In this document: piece after piece, positions 24,431 through 33,177 of the stretch
Layout: each line of letters starts with the position of its first letter
Numbering within the stretch: the stretch's first letter is position 1
NCBI GenBank assembly: GCA_963825445.1
Contig: CAWGTM010000036.1
Coordinates: forward strand, 62,001 to 126,000
DNA from: Actinophytocola sp963825445
GTDB taxonomy: Bacteria; Actinomycetota; Actinomycetes; Mycobacteriales; Pseudonocardiaceae
Length of the DNA: 64,000 bases
Direction: 5' to 3'
Translations under genes and position numbers: made by a program
The notes under the pieces: generated by a model
Told to the model about the DNA's origin: nothing
Seen by the model: only the letters and a program-made list of their open reading frames with translations
Databases searched by the model: none

Positions 24431-24991
24431 TCAGCGATCCAGCGGGCCGAGCAGCCAGGCGCCTGCGGAGTCGGGTGCCTCGTCGAAGTAGTAGTCGCGG
24501 ATAGCCGTCAACAGATCATCGGTGGTGATGTATCCGTCGCCGTCGTCGTCCAGCCGACGAAACGCCGCCCGGGCGTCGGCCTCGGGCAACCCCATCAACG
24601 CGCCGGTCCAGCGGACGTCGTCGTCCTCGGTCAACCGGCCGTCGTGGTCCGCGTCGGCGATGTCCATGATCGCGTTCAGGAATGGCCGGTAGCTGTCGTC
24701 GAACGCCGTCGGCGTCTCCAGCATCCCGGCCGCGAACGCTGCCTTGTACTCCGCCTCACTGATCCGCTCGTTGGTATCGGTGTCCGCGGCCTTGGCGAGG
24801 TGGTCCCACATCTCGAGGCACAGTGCGTTCATCCGCTGCTGCACCGCCGAGTCCGCCGCGTGGCCGAACTCAGTCCCGAGTCGGGCCGCGGCGGCGGCGA
24901 AGTCCTCGCGTTCGATGAAGCCGTCGCCGTCGTGGTCATAGGTACGGAAACGTCGGGCCAGCTTACGGTCCAGGAACTCGGAGATTTGCAC
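24431..24991 (-). CDS. EF-hand calcium-binding protein (calerythrin-like, four EF loops)
   Basis: A 186-residue cytosolic protein with four EF-hand loops in order: DHDGDGFIEREDF (about 19-31), DTDTNERISEAEY (about 70-82), DADHDGRLTEDDD (about 114-126) and DDDGDGYITTDDL (about 147-159). Loops 1 and 4 have complete Asp/Glu coordination at positions 1, 3, 5 and 12 in spirit; loop 2 has Asn-Glu in place of D-G and loop 3 ends in Asp rather than Glu, so both may bind weakly. The length and layout match actinomycete calerythrin/CalD-type proteins proposed as Ca2+ buffers or sensors. Start ATG 24991 is preceded by AAGGAC-like sequence. Confidence 0.92.
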   Translation of the reverse strand: MQISEFLDRKLARRFRTYDHDGDGFIEREDFAAAAARLGTEFGHAADSAVQQRMNALCLEMWDHLAKAADTDTNERISEAEYKAAFAAGMLETPTAFDDSYRPFLNAIMDIADADHDGRLTEDDDVRWTGALMGLPEADARAAFRRLDDDGDGYITTDDLLTAIRDYYFDEAPDSAGAWLLGPLDR

Positions 24992-26535
24992 GAAGGTCCT
25001 TTCTCATCGGGTTATGCCCCGGATCCTACTTGCCCAACGTGAACTGCGGACATCCGAAGCGAAGAGGGATGTGAGGTCAGGTGCCGCTTCCAAGGCGACG
25101 TGGGCCGGCGCTGGGTGCGCGACAATGACCCGGACGGCTGGGCTGGGGCGGTCGAGTTCCATCGCCCCAGCCGCCACGGCCACCGACGGCGCAGGGCACT
25201 ACATACCTGACGCGGGACATGTCGGCCATGTGTCGGCGCCGCGTTCCGGTTCGCGGTCCCGCGTGGCAACCAGGCGGTGGTGCTTGGTGAGCCTCGAGCG
25301 GTTTCATCTGTGATGAGGAGAAGGAGAAAATCGGGAGAGTTCACTATGCCGTTGACGAGGTAAACTGCATTCAACGCACTTGAGCTACTCTGCTTGCCCA
25401 GAGGGTTCTCTATTTCTGCAAGTCAGGAAATTGTGTTAACGACTCTGGGGGACAAGTCCACTTGCCGTTAGGTTAAGGGGTCGCCTCTTCAGCTCCGACT
25501 TGCGTGGCGGGCCGAGTCGACGCAGATGGTACTTCCCCACGCTGTCACGTCGGGATCGGGAGGGACGTGGACGGATGTCGCCCATGGCGGTTTTCGTAGT
25601 GTCGCTGTGCACTGTGGACTGATCCTCTGCATCGTCCGCACACTGATCGACGTCGTCGTGTGCCCACCGAGCCAGCCTGTTCGGGTTGGGTCGCGCGTTT
25701 GACGCGGTGTTCTTCCGCTGAGCTGAGGAAGGAGAGAGCGAAACGCTGTCACGATCCGCTACCGAGCCCAACAACGTCTGATGGTGATCTTACGTTGCCG
25801 GGCCGGTGGAGATGTCGTGGGCGGCACAGTGGGGGATTACCGATGAGCGAGGAAACTCCGACGCTGGGTTCGCGGCACAAGAGCTGACGAACTGGGCATA
25901 CCTGATACGGGCCATCGGGTCCGGACTACACGCGATCAACGCCTGGCGGCAACGCGCGGGCCGGCTGGCCGAAGCCGATGACAACCACCCCGACCAAATG
26001 CACACCGCGCGGCAACGTCCGCCGATACGCCTGATGACCGCCGACGAGCAGCGAAAGTGGCAGAGCCAGGTCCCCGCCGAGTTGCTCGCCAGCACGGCGA
26101 TGATTCGTTCGGTGTATGGACGGCAAGGATGATTGCTATATAAGCGCAGGTCAGAGCGGTGGAGTTGCCAGGCGGTTTGATACGGCTGGACCCGTGCAAC
26201 TTGTCGGCGTGGCGGTCGTACATCGCCGCGACGCGTCCCGGTCGCCGGCGAGCACGCCGGTCACCAACTGTGTGTCGGTCTGCTCACTCAACCTGCTGGG
26301 TACCGGCTTCGTCGTCGACGGAGTTGAGCACTGGGTCGACCGTGTGGTCGAGCAGGGTGACGTGATCTCCGGATGGAATTAGTCGCGCCGCCGAGTCGTC
26401 GTGTCCGTGCCCCCGTCGGATGTCCCTTTGCTCGCTGCCGGATCGGGGTGCTTCGGCACACCTTGCCGGTCGTGTCGCGGCGCGCGGGCGCGCGGTTTCG
26501 GCTTCCGGAGGTCATGGCGGCGACAGGGAGCGGCG
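24992..26535. other. 1.5-kb gene-poor, lower-GC stretch
   Basis: Between the EF-hand and endonuclease genes. Around 25310-25480 the composition drops (runs such as TTTCTGCAAGTCAGGAAATT), unusual for this genome. One plus-strand frame (see 25812-26132) may be a gene. Nothing else shows domains, ribosome sites or insertion-sequence ends; the region looks like an old insertion or deletion scar. Confidence 0.35.
25812..26132 (+). CDS. Possible hypothetical protein (106 aa)
   Basis: ATG 25812 opens a frame with protein-like content: AAQELTNWAYLIRAIGSGLH, AINAWRQRAGRLAEADD and TADEQRKWQSQVPAELLAST. It has reasonable third-position GC but no proper ribosome site (GGAG directly abuts the ATG). No family recognised. 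It may be a real helical protein or a remnant of a mobile-element gene. Confidence 0.35.
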   Translation: MSWAAQWGITDERGNSDAGFAAQELTNWAYLIRAIGSGLHAINAWRQRAGRLAEADDNHPDQMHTARQRPPIRLMTADEQRKWQSQVPAELLASTAMIRSVYGRQG

Positions 26536-27312
26536 TCACCAGATGGTGTCGGCGTATTCGGGGTGGTCGATGAACGGGTTGCGGTTGTTCTGGTAGTCGG
26601 AGTAGATCAGGTCGTTGCGGGCTTGCTCGGCGGCGTCCGGTGGGTCCTGGGTGTTCCACTCCAGGAGTACGGACAGCTTGCCCATGAACGGTGCCGAGTC
26701 GTTGCCGACGGAGTCGTTCGGCTCCAGGTCGGCGAAGCCGTCGTCGCCGTCGTAGCGGACTGCCATGTAGAGGATGCCGCGGGCGATGTCGCCCTTCACG
26801 GCGTCGCGGGGTTCGAACGAGTCGTCGTCGACGGAGCTGTCCGGCGCGCCCTCGACGGGCGAGCCGCCGTTGTCGAAGTCCAGGTTGCCGCGGGTGGAGT
26901 TCACGCCGACCTCGGACGGGCGCAGGTGGTGCAGGTCGGTGCCGGGACCGGGGGAGGTGCCGAAGTCGCCGTGGCTCTGCGCCCAGGTGTGCTCGCGGTT
27001 CCACTGGTCGGTGCCGCCGCCGTTGGCGTCCTCCGGCATGGGCGCGCCGCTGTAGATCATGATCACGTTGCCGGCGTCGGCCGGGTCCTCGTCGGTGACC
27101 TTCAGCGCTTCCCACACTTCGTCGTAGGTCAGATGCGCGCCGTTGCCGATGATGTCGTGCAGTGCCGCGTGCAGCTCCGTCCCGGTTTTGCCTTCCGCGG
27201 TGTCGTAGTAGCCGGGTGGGATGTCCGCGGACGCGGCGGGGACCAGCACCATGGCCCCGCCGAGCGCGACGCCGACGGAGGCGAGCAGGGCTGTCCGACG
27301 TAATGCAGGCAT
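26536..27312 (-). CDS. Secreted endonuclease I (EndA/NucM-type)
   Basis: A 258-residue exported nuclease. Signal peptide: ALRRTALLASVGVALGGAMV ending near PAASA. Mature region starts DIPPGYYDTAEGKTGTELHA, the classic start of the endonuclease I family. Catalytic beta-beta-alpha-metal site: QWNREHTWAQSHGDFG (His general base) and DLHHLRPSEVGVNSTRGNLD (Asn Mg2+ ligand). C-terminal WNTQDPPDAAEQARNDLIYS and NRNPFIDHPEYADTIW are the usual ending. It cuts DNA and RNA non-specifically outside the cell, for nutrient recovery or removal of foreign DNA. ATG 27312 has GGAG nine bases upstream. Confidence 0.92.
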   Translation of the reverse strand: MPALRRTALLASVGVALGGAMVLVPAASADIPPGYYDTAEGKTGTELHAALHDIIGNGAHLTYDEVWEALKVTDEDPADAGNVIMIYSGAPMPEDANGGGTDQWNREHTWAQSHGDFGTSPGPGTDLHHLRPSEVGVNSTRGNLDFDNGGSPVEGAPDSSVDDDSFEPRDAVKGDIARGILYMAVRYDGDDGFADLEPNDSVGNDSAPFMGKLSVLLEWNTQDPPDAAEQARNDLIYSDYQNNRNPFIDHPEYADTIW

Positions 27313-27429
27313 GTGTCGCTCCAAGGGGGACCGGGGCACCTGTTGAAGAAACCCTGACATGCCGAATGGTTGGTGTGACACCAACGAACGTCGGTGATCC
27401 TCGCGTACACCACCTGAACAACGCGTGCT

Positions 27430-27663
27430 TCGGGTGCTCGCCGGCCGGGTATGCCCAGGAAGGTGCTGGACGCGTTCCGCTGAACTCTTCGGCTGGCTGA
27501 CCACCATCGGCCAGCTCGGCAGCGCGCTCGGCTCGGCTCTCGCCGGCCCCTCGCCGACCACTACGGCGGCGTGGCCTTTCTGCTGGTCACCGCCGCGCTC
27601 GGGAACGGACTCGTACTCGCTCGTCACACGCTGCCGGCCGATTCGATGAGCGTGCCGCCCTGA
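27430..27663 (+). pseudogene. MFS transporter C-terminal remnant
   Basis: LFGWLTTIGQLGSALGSALA in one frame continues, after loss of one base near 27549, as LADHYGGVAFLLVTAALGNG and ends LARHTLPADSMSVPP. This is the last two helices and tail of a major-facilitator protein. The rest of the gene is absent. Confidence 0.62.
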
Positions 27664-28330
27664 GTTGACCGCCATGACCCGGCCGCGCTGACCACATGCC
27701 CGCCCGCCGAGGCGTAGAGCCGTTCCGCCAGGTGCGGGCGGGAGATTCCCGCGGGGGCGTAGCGGTGGAGACTGTCCATCCGCTGGCGCCCGCACGCCTG
27801 ACTCTGATCTTCCGGATGGCGTCGGCGCCGCGGTTGCACTCGGTGGACCACGGTGCTGTGCGCCGGCAAGGCGGCCGAGATCGTAGGCCTCTGCTGTCGC
27901 TTGTCCCTTGCGCCTGCGCCACATGTGCGGGCTGCCGCGACGCGTCAGTCGTGGCGGCGTTCGGCGGCGAGCATGCGGCACGACGATGACACCTACCTCG
28001 AGAAGGACCAGCTGACCAGAGCGCTAAGCGGTGTCACGCCACACACGTGCTCACGCGCGAAAGATTGGCGGTGGTGGTAACGCACTGCTGAGAAGTGCGA
28101 CGTAGGTGGTGAGCCCTGTGGCGCTGGCGGACCCCCGACTTGGCAGCGCCACAGGGTTTCGTAGTACTCGATCTGTAAACCTGCCTTCCGGTCGAGCACG
28201 GGGGACCGAACGAGCACAACGAGCACCTCGCGCAGTCGGAGGCGTTCGCGCCATCTCCGGCTTCCCATTGGCTTCGCGACGGGACAGTTCCGAGCTTCGG
28301 CGCATCTGACGTCGGCCCATCGGTGTAGCA
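27664..28330. other. Gene-free stretch with one strong hairpin
   Basis: No frame has recognisable content. It contains a 13-bp perfect inverted repeat at 28114-28156 and lies between an MFS stub and a transposase stub, so it is best read as mobile-element debris. Confidence 0.35.
28114..28156. repeat. Strong stem-loop (13-bp perfect arms)
   Basis: CCCTGTGGCGCTG (28114-28126) and CAGCGCCACAGGG (28144-28156) flank a 17-base loop, followed by TTTCG. It could serve as a terminator on the plus strand, but no gene reads into it; an origin in a lost mobile element is equally possible. Confidence 0.5.
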
Positions 28331-28583
28331 GGTCGGATTCCATTTGGTCAGCGCCAGGCTGTCGACCTCGATGGCCTGTGACTGCACGCCGTGCAGCTGT
28401 CGTGCGGGACAACCCAGAGAGAAGGTGACGTCGGGTTCGGTCATGACACACCACGGCGCACGCACCCCAGCAGGCGTATCCACCCGAGTCGCCCAACGCC
28501 TGCTCGCCATGGCCACCTGCATCTGGCACAACTGGACCACCGGCGTGACCAGCAAACGATCACTAACCGCGTTCGACCACTAA
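28330..28583 (+). mobile_element. IS982-family transposase, C-terminal remnant
   Basis: The end of the frame, HHGARTPAGVSTRVAQRLLA followed by MATCIWHNWTTGVTSKRSLT and AFDH, is the conserved C-terminus of IS982-type transposases (H-G-R-T-P-x-G-V ... IWHNW ... RSLxAYDH). The DDE catalytic core is missing or unrecognisable upstream and no terminal inverted repeats are visible. A dead insertion sequence stub. Confidence 0.62.
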
Positions 28584-28607
28584 CACCAACTTCACGGAAT
28601 CAGTCAT

Positions 28608-29300
28608 CTAGACGGTTGAACGTGGCAGCACGACGTCGGCACCCTGCGGGTCGGCGAGTTCGAGGTCCAGGTCGTGGGCGAAGGCGTCGATGTGGACGGC
28701 GAGAAGCACACCGTCCGCCGCATGAGTGGTCACCACGACGTGGTCACCCTGGCCCATCCACGAGCGGGCGAGGATCACGTTCTCCTGGTGGGTGGCCAGG
28801 GGCAACCGGATGTCCGCGCTGTCTTCACGGACGTGGTCCGGGGCGTCGAGCAGGTCCAGCCACGACGGCGTGTGCGGTGGGTCTCCGTCGAGGATCAACT
28901 CTTCCCTCTCCCCGTCGGGCGGCATGCACCGATCGACGGCCTCGTGGTCGACGAACCCGATGCCCGTGGAGTCGGTGATCACCCACGCCAACTCCTCCGG
29001 GTCCTCCGGGCTGGTGACGGTGCGGACCTGGGAGACCGGCAGGTCCTCCCGCACGACCACCGACAGGTAGGCGGCGCCGCTCAGGCCGTCCTCAGCGTCG
29101 ACAACGTGCGTGAGCCGCACCGGGTAGGCACCGGGCGGGACATCGACGACCACGCCCTCGCCGAGCATGATGATTGGGTCACATGCCTCCAGTCGACCCG
29201 ACGGCACCTGGAGCACACCGAGGTCGTGCACGGTCTGCACGTGTCGCGCGCCGTTGGGCTTCCCGTCCCGGAGCGCGAAGAAAGGGCGCGCGTAGCTCAT
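28608..29300 (-). CDS. DUF4241 domain protein
   Basis: A 230-residue soluble protein of the DUF4241 family: HDLGVLQVPSGRLEACDPII, VVDVPPGAYPVRLTHVVDAE, and SYLSVVVREDLPVSQVRTVT-type strands, then ITDSTGIGFVDHEAVDRCMP and ENVILARSWMGQGDHVVVTT. ATG 29300 (SYARPFFALRDGK) is chosen; ATG 29312 is also possible, and neither has a clear ribosome site. DUF4241 proteins have no demonstrated activity and are often found singly in actinomycetes. The neighbouring insertion-sequence stub ends 25 bases after its stop. Confidence 0.8.
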   Translation of the reverse strand: MSYARPFFALRDGKPNGARHVQTVHDLGVLQVPSGRLEACDPIIMLGEGVVVDVPPGAYPVRLTHVVDAEDGLSGAAYLSVVVREDLPVSQVRTVTSPEDPEELAWVITDSTGIGFVDHEAVDRCMPPDGEREELILDGDPPHTPSWLDLLDAPDHVREDSADIRLPLATHQENVILARSWMGQGDHVVVTTHAADGVLLAVHIDAFAHDLDLELADPQGADVVLPRSTV

Positions 29301-29639
29301 GCTTCTGACCATAGCGATCGACGGCACGCTGTTATCAATCCGGCATCCCATGTGCGAGGGGTGCTGCTGAGCAGCGGCGGGGCCCGGACCGCGGGCTGGT
29401 GACGGTGCCCGACTGGCCACGGTGCGGCCGGGCTTCGCCCAGGGTGATCAGCGCGGCGGTGTCAGCAGCTCGACGATTCCCCACCCGCATCGGACAGCGC
29501 ATGGTGCGCCGCGGCCCGACGTTGGGTCCCGTTCTTGCGGAGGGGCCTCTCCCTTCCAGGCTGTGAAAGACTCGCAGCGCTCTGTGCAGGCATTCTGCGC
29601 GACGACCGGCATGTCCTGATCATGGTGGACGTCACCGGA

Positions 29640-29840
29640 ACCGTCTTCGTCCTCGATCCGAGCGCGGGGATCCTGCCACAGGAGCCGCATCAGACGGATG
29701 ATTCTGGCTCTGTTCCCGGACACGGTCGATCGTGGAATCAGCAGACCATGTGGGCCCAGGGGCACGCCGCCATCCAGGGCTGGCGGACCTACTTCGGCCC
29801 GGATCCCCACACTGATCACGTGCACTTCTCGTTCAGCTGA
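29640..29840 (+). pseudogene. C-terminal stub of a secreted peptidoglycan-peptidase-like protein
   Basis: The stretch SWNQQTMWAQGHAAIQGWRT then YFGPDPHTDHVHFSFS matches the end of VanY/ARB_07466-type domains (P-H-T-D-H-V-H metal site). Everything upstream of about residue 30 of this piece is unrelated, and the usual WNG tail after FSFS is lost at a stop codon. Confidence 0.5.
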
Positions 29841-29895
29841 AACGGCGCACTCCGCCGAACCAGTTGGTGGACCGGTGAGGTGCACACGGACCCGC

Positions 29896-30312
29896 TCAGC
29901 GGTGGTTCGCCAGCCAGGTGTCCGCCCGGCGTCGGGATGCCTGGGAGAGCCAGGCGTCCTGGATCACCTCGGTCAGTTCCTGAAGGGTGAGGTCGCCGAT
30001 TCGGCTGGCGCGCACCAGAACGGAGCGGTGGCCGTGGAAATGTGGGGTGGTGAAGAACGGGGACGACTCGTCCTGCACGAGTGCCTGTTTCTCGTGGTCG
30101 GATGCCACCCAGACAACGATCACGTCGGGGTAGCGCTCGCCGCTGTCCGGGTCGACGGCGTCCGGACGGGGGTTGCGGAAGAACACGAACGACTTGCCGC
30201 CGACCTGGTAGACCGGCTTGCCGTTCGCGGCGTGGTCGACCGTCACGTGGGGCATGGCCGAGGCCAACTCGTGCACGTCCGCCACGCGCGCCCGGCGGGA
30301 TCGCGGCGCCAT
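29896..30312 (-). CDS. MmcQ/YjbR-family DNA-binding-like protein
   Basis: A 138-residue protein of the MmcQ/YjbR fold (CyaY-like): ASAMPHVTVDHAANGKPVYQ, KSFVFFRNPRPDAVD, DVIVVWVASDHEKQALVQDE, FFTTPHFHGHRSVLVRASRI and LQELTEVIQDAWL. The pattern (phenylalanine-rich strands, H-G-H-x-x-V) is typical of actinomycete members, which are widespread but functionally undefined. Start ATG 30312; no good ribosome site. Monocistronic in this context. Confidence 0.85.
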   Translation of the reverse strand: MAPRSRRARVADVHELASAMPHVTVDHAANGKPVYQVGGKSFVFFRNPRPDAVDPDSGERYPDVIVVWVASDHEKQALVQDESSPFFTTPHFHGHRSVLVRASRIGDLTLQELTEVIQDAWLSQASRRRADTWLANHR

Positions 30313-30612
30313 GTCGGCAGTTCAGGCTCCCGGTGCCAGCTCATCGGCCTCATGGGCTCGCCATGGACCGGATGAGCATGGCGGTCGGGCTCGAGGTCCG
30401 GGTGCTGACGAACGGGACCACGACGTGTTCACGTTGATCAACCAGGACCGGCTCGTGCAGACGACGCGCTGGAGTCGACCGAGCTGGGTAGGTTGAACCG
30501 GCTGGGCTTGGAGCGAACCCTCGACCTTGCCGTGTGGCTGGATATCGACCGGCCAGAACTCAAGCTCCCTTAACAACCTTGAAGGTGGCCTGTGGTGCGT
30601 GTCGCAGGCGCG
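30313..30612. other. Gap with a possible gene stub
   Basis: About 300 bases. A plus-strand frame ending at 30573 reads ELGRLNRLGLERTLDLAVWL then DIDRPELKLP, which looks like a protein tail, but the upstream part is in other frames. No further assignment. Confidence 0.3.
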
Positions 30613-31794
30613 TCACCAGCGCACCGGTAGCTCCGTCAGCCTGCGGATGGTCGGCGACACGAACCAGGCCAGCTCGTGTTCCGGGGTGGCCAGGCGCAGG
30701 TTCGGTGCGTGGCGCGACACCGCGAGCAGCGCGGCACGCAACTGGACTCGGGCGAGGTGCGCACCGATGCAGTGGTGAGTTCCGTAGCCGAACGTCAGGT
30801 GTCTGACGGGCCGCCCGGGAAGGAACTCCTCGGGGGCCGAGAACACGGCGCCGTCCCGGTTCGCCAGCGCGATCGCCGCGGCCACCCGGTCGCCGGTGCG
30901 AACGTGAGCGCCATCCAGTGTCAGGTCGACCGTCGCCACCCGAGGCATGCTCAGGTTGACCGACGGGCAGAACCGAAGCGACTCCTCGATGACGTCGTCG
31001 AGCAACGCCGGGTTTGCCCGCACCGGACCGAACATGCCGTTGGTGAGCATCACGAGCACGGTGTTCGCGATCTGCGCCGCCGAAAGCACGTGCCCGTCGA
31101 AGAACAGCGAGGCGGCGAGCCCGGTGAGATCGGGCTCGTCCAGGATGCGCCGGTCCCGGTGTGCCGCGATCAGCGTCGCGAGCAGGCCGGTCGGCGGTCT
31201 GCGCTGGTCGGCGACCATCTCGACGACCGCGTCGTGCAGCAGAAGCTCAGCCGCGTGCGTCTGCTCCTCGCTCGCGCCCGGCAGCCCGACCCGCCGCACC
31301 GAACACTGGCGGATCGCCTCACGGTAATGCGCCGGTACGCCGAGCAACGTGCACTGGCTGTTGAAGGTGAGCGGGGCGCAGAAATCGGCGATCAGGTCCG
31401 CGGTGCGCCCGCCATCGACGAGCCGGGACAGCATCCGGTCGGCAAGCTCCTCGATCCCCGGCCTCAACCGTTCGACCTGCCGAGCGGAAAACGCTCCGCA
31501 CACGAGGTTTCGGGTCGAGGTGTGCGCGGGCGGGTCCATCTCGGTGATCGACATCCGCAGTGCCGGACCAACCGGGCAACCGGCGCTGGGCATCACCGCT
31601 CTACTGAACCGCTTGTCCCGCATGAACTCCTTCGACTGGCGATAGCCGCTCGCCAACCAGAACCGCGAGCCGGCCGCGTCAGCGAGCAGCGTCATCCCTG
31701 GACCCGTGGGCAGGAGGACGTCTCCGACCAGATGGCGAGGCTGGCGCCCAGTCACGAAATCCACACCGCCGCGCCCGTGCGCTGTCCCGATCAT
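30613..31794 (-). CDS. Cytochrome P450 with atypical I-helix
   Basis: A 393-residue bacterial P450. Heme loop FGYGTHHCIGAHLAR with proximal Cys about 342; K-helix ExxR in EESLRF (271-274); PERF-equivalent region LPGRPVRHL; N-terminal MDPPAHTSTRNLVCGAFSAR (C-helix area). The I-helix, normally A-G-x-E/D-T-T, reads FFDGHVLSAAQIANTV (231 onward): the acid is Val, the key Thr is Leu, the next is Ser. P450s without the acid-alcohol pair often use substrate-assisted oxygen activation or do unusual chemistry. No ferredoxin gene is adjacent. It starts one base after the MFS stop, so the pair is co-transcribed. Confidence 0.92.
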   Translation of the reverse strand: MIGTAHGRGGVDFVTGRQPRHLVGDVLLPTGPGMTLLADAAGSRFWLASGYRQSKEFMRDKRFSRAVMPSAGCPVGPALRMSITEMDPPAHTSTRNLVCGAFSARQVERLRPGIEELADRMLSRLVDGGRTADLIADFCAPLTFNSQCTLLGVPAHYREAIRQCSVRRVGLPGASEEQTHAAELLLHDAVVEMVADQRRPPTGLLATLIAAHRDRRILDEPDLTGLAASLFFDGHVLSAAQIANTVLVMLTNGMFGPVRANPALLDDVIEESLRFCPSVNLSMPRVATVDLTLDGAHVRTGDRVAAAIALANRDGAVFSAPEEFLPGRPVRHLTFGYGTHHCIGAHLARVQLRAALLAVSRHAPNLRLATPEHELAWFVSPTIRRLTELPVRW

Positions 31795-31795
31795 G

Positions 31796-32959
31796 TCAGG
31801 TCCTCGTCAATTGTCGGGCCGGGACGTACCTGGGCACCCGAGTCGCCAGCAAGCAGATGGCCAGCGCGCCGACCGACAGGACGGCGATGGCGGTCCGCTG
31901 GTCAGTCCAACTCGCGATCTGGCCGACCACCGCGGGGCCGAGAAGCAGACCGAAGCTGGACAGCGCGGCGACCTTGCCGATGGCTGAACCCCGCTCGCTC
32001 ACGGTCGCGTCCCGACCGACGATTCCGTACGCCGTCGGCGTGACCACCGAGATCGCCATGCCGACCAACGCGGTGGCGGCAAGCGCCGGCGCCGGGCCCA
32101 GCGAGCCGGCGAGGAGCAACACACCGACGCCGGCCAGGACACCTGACAAGAGCAGAATGGTTCGATCGGAGGCCCGGTAGGACAACCAATGGCCGCTGAA
32201 CCGGCCGGCGGCCATCGCCGCGGCGAAGACTCCGGGCGCGGCCGCGGCCAGCGCGGCTGGGACACCGACGGTGTCCGCCAGGAAGACCGCGCTCCATTGC
32301 TGCACGCCGCTTTCGACCAGCATGGCCAACGTCGCGATCAGACAGATCACGACGATCGCGCCGTTCCGGCGACGTTCTCGCCGGGGTGCACCCTGCCGGC
32401 GGGTGGCGAGTTGGTGCGGGATGCCGGCCCGGATCCGCACCACCGTGGTGGCGAACCCGGCGGCCAGCAGGACGGCGATCACCCGCCCGGGTAGTCCGAT
32501 CGCGATGGCCGCACCGGTCGCCAGGCTGCCGGCCAGGAGCCCCACGCTGAACAAGGCATGTGCCCGATTCATCACCGGGCGGCCCGTGTTCGCCTCTGCC
32601 GCCGCGGCCAACGCGACCACCGCCACCTGGCAGGCGCCAGAACCGAACCCGAACAACGCGACCGCGGCGATCAACGCGGGCACCGAACCGGCCATCGTCG
32701 GCAAGGGGGCGGCCACCGCGAACACTGAGATCGCCGCTATCGCCGCCGGCCGACCGAAACGATCGAGCAGGTGGCCGACCCCGGCCATCGCCGGGACCGC
32801 GGCCAGCGCACCGATCAGCATGGCGATGCCCAGTTGCGCGTCACTCGCGCCGGCCGCATGACGGACCTCCGGCAATGTCGCCAGATAAGGGCCCCAGAGG
32901 GCGCCATAGCCAAAGAACGTCGCGAAGGATGTACCAATCCCCGGGAGGACCGCGGCCAT
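31796..32959 (-). CDS. MFS transporter paired with the P450
   Basis: A 387-residue major-facilitator protein with about 12 hydrophobic segments. MFS motif A appears as VGHLLDRFGRPAAIAA (loop 2-3), and the second half shows FSGHWLSYRASDRTILL in the equivalent place. ATG 32959 is preferred over 32971 because GGGAGGAAG lies just before it. The organisation (exporter gene first, P450 next with one base between) resembles self-resistance or product-export modules of small natural-product pathways, but there are no biosynthetic genes nearby. Could also be a sugar- or drug-type exporter. Confidence 0.87.
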   Translation of the reverse strand: MAAVLPGIGTSFATFFGYGALWGPYLATLPEVRHAAGASDAQLGIAMLIGALAAVPAMAGVGHLLDRFGRPAAIAAISVFAVAAPLPTMAGSVPALIAAVALFGFGSGACQVAVVALAAAAEANTGRPVMNRAHALFSVGLLAGSLATGAAIAIGLPGRVIAVLLAAGFATTVVRIRAGIPHQLATRRQGAPRRERRRNGAIVVICLIATLAMLVESGVQQWSAVFLADTVGVPAALAAAAPGVFAAAMAAGRFSGHWLSYRASDRTILLLSGVLAGVGVLLLAGSLGPAPALAATALVGMAISVVTPTAYGIVGRDATVSERGSAIGKVAALSSFGLLLGPAVVGQIASWTDQRTAIAVLSVGALAICLLATRVPRYVPARQLTRT

Positions 32960-33177
32960 TCTTCCTCCCATACCGGAATAGATGTCGAACTTTGGAGGCT
33001 ATCGGCGCATTGCGCATCCCCGGATATCCCATAGTGCTGTCTTGTGATGCGACCTCATCCCATTTCGTCGCGTCTCGGAGAACCGCCGTCGGATGGCGGC
33101 CGCCGAACCTGGGATCGGTAGGGCCGCCTCCGCCGCAGACTGTGATCACAACGTCAGCGGTTCGGGAGGTGGACGCG

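Noticed and set aside
28114..28156. Rho-independent terminator of a named gene
   Set aside because: No gene on either strand ends close enough, and the T-run is only three bases.
27993..28529. Minus-strand 178-residue protein near the transposase stub
   Set aside because: Cys/Arg-rich with no recognisable domain; it overlaps the IS982 remnant on the other strand.
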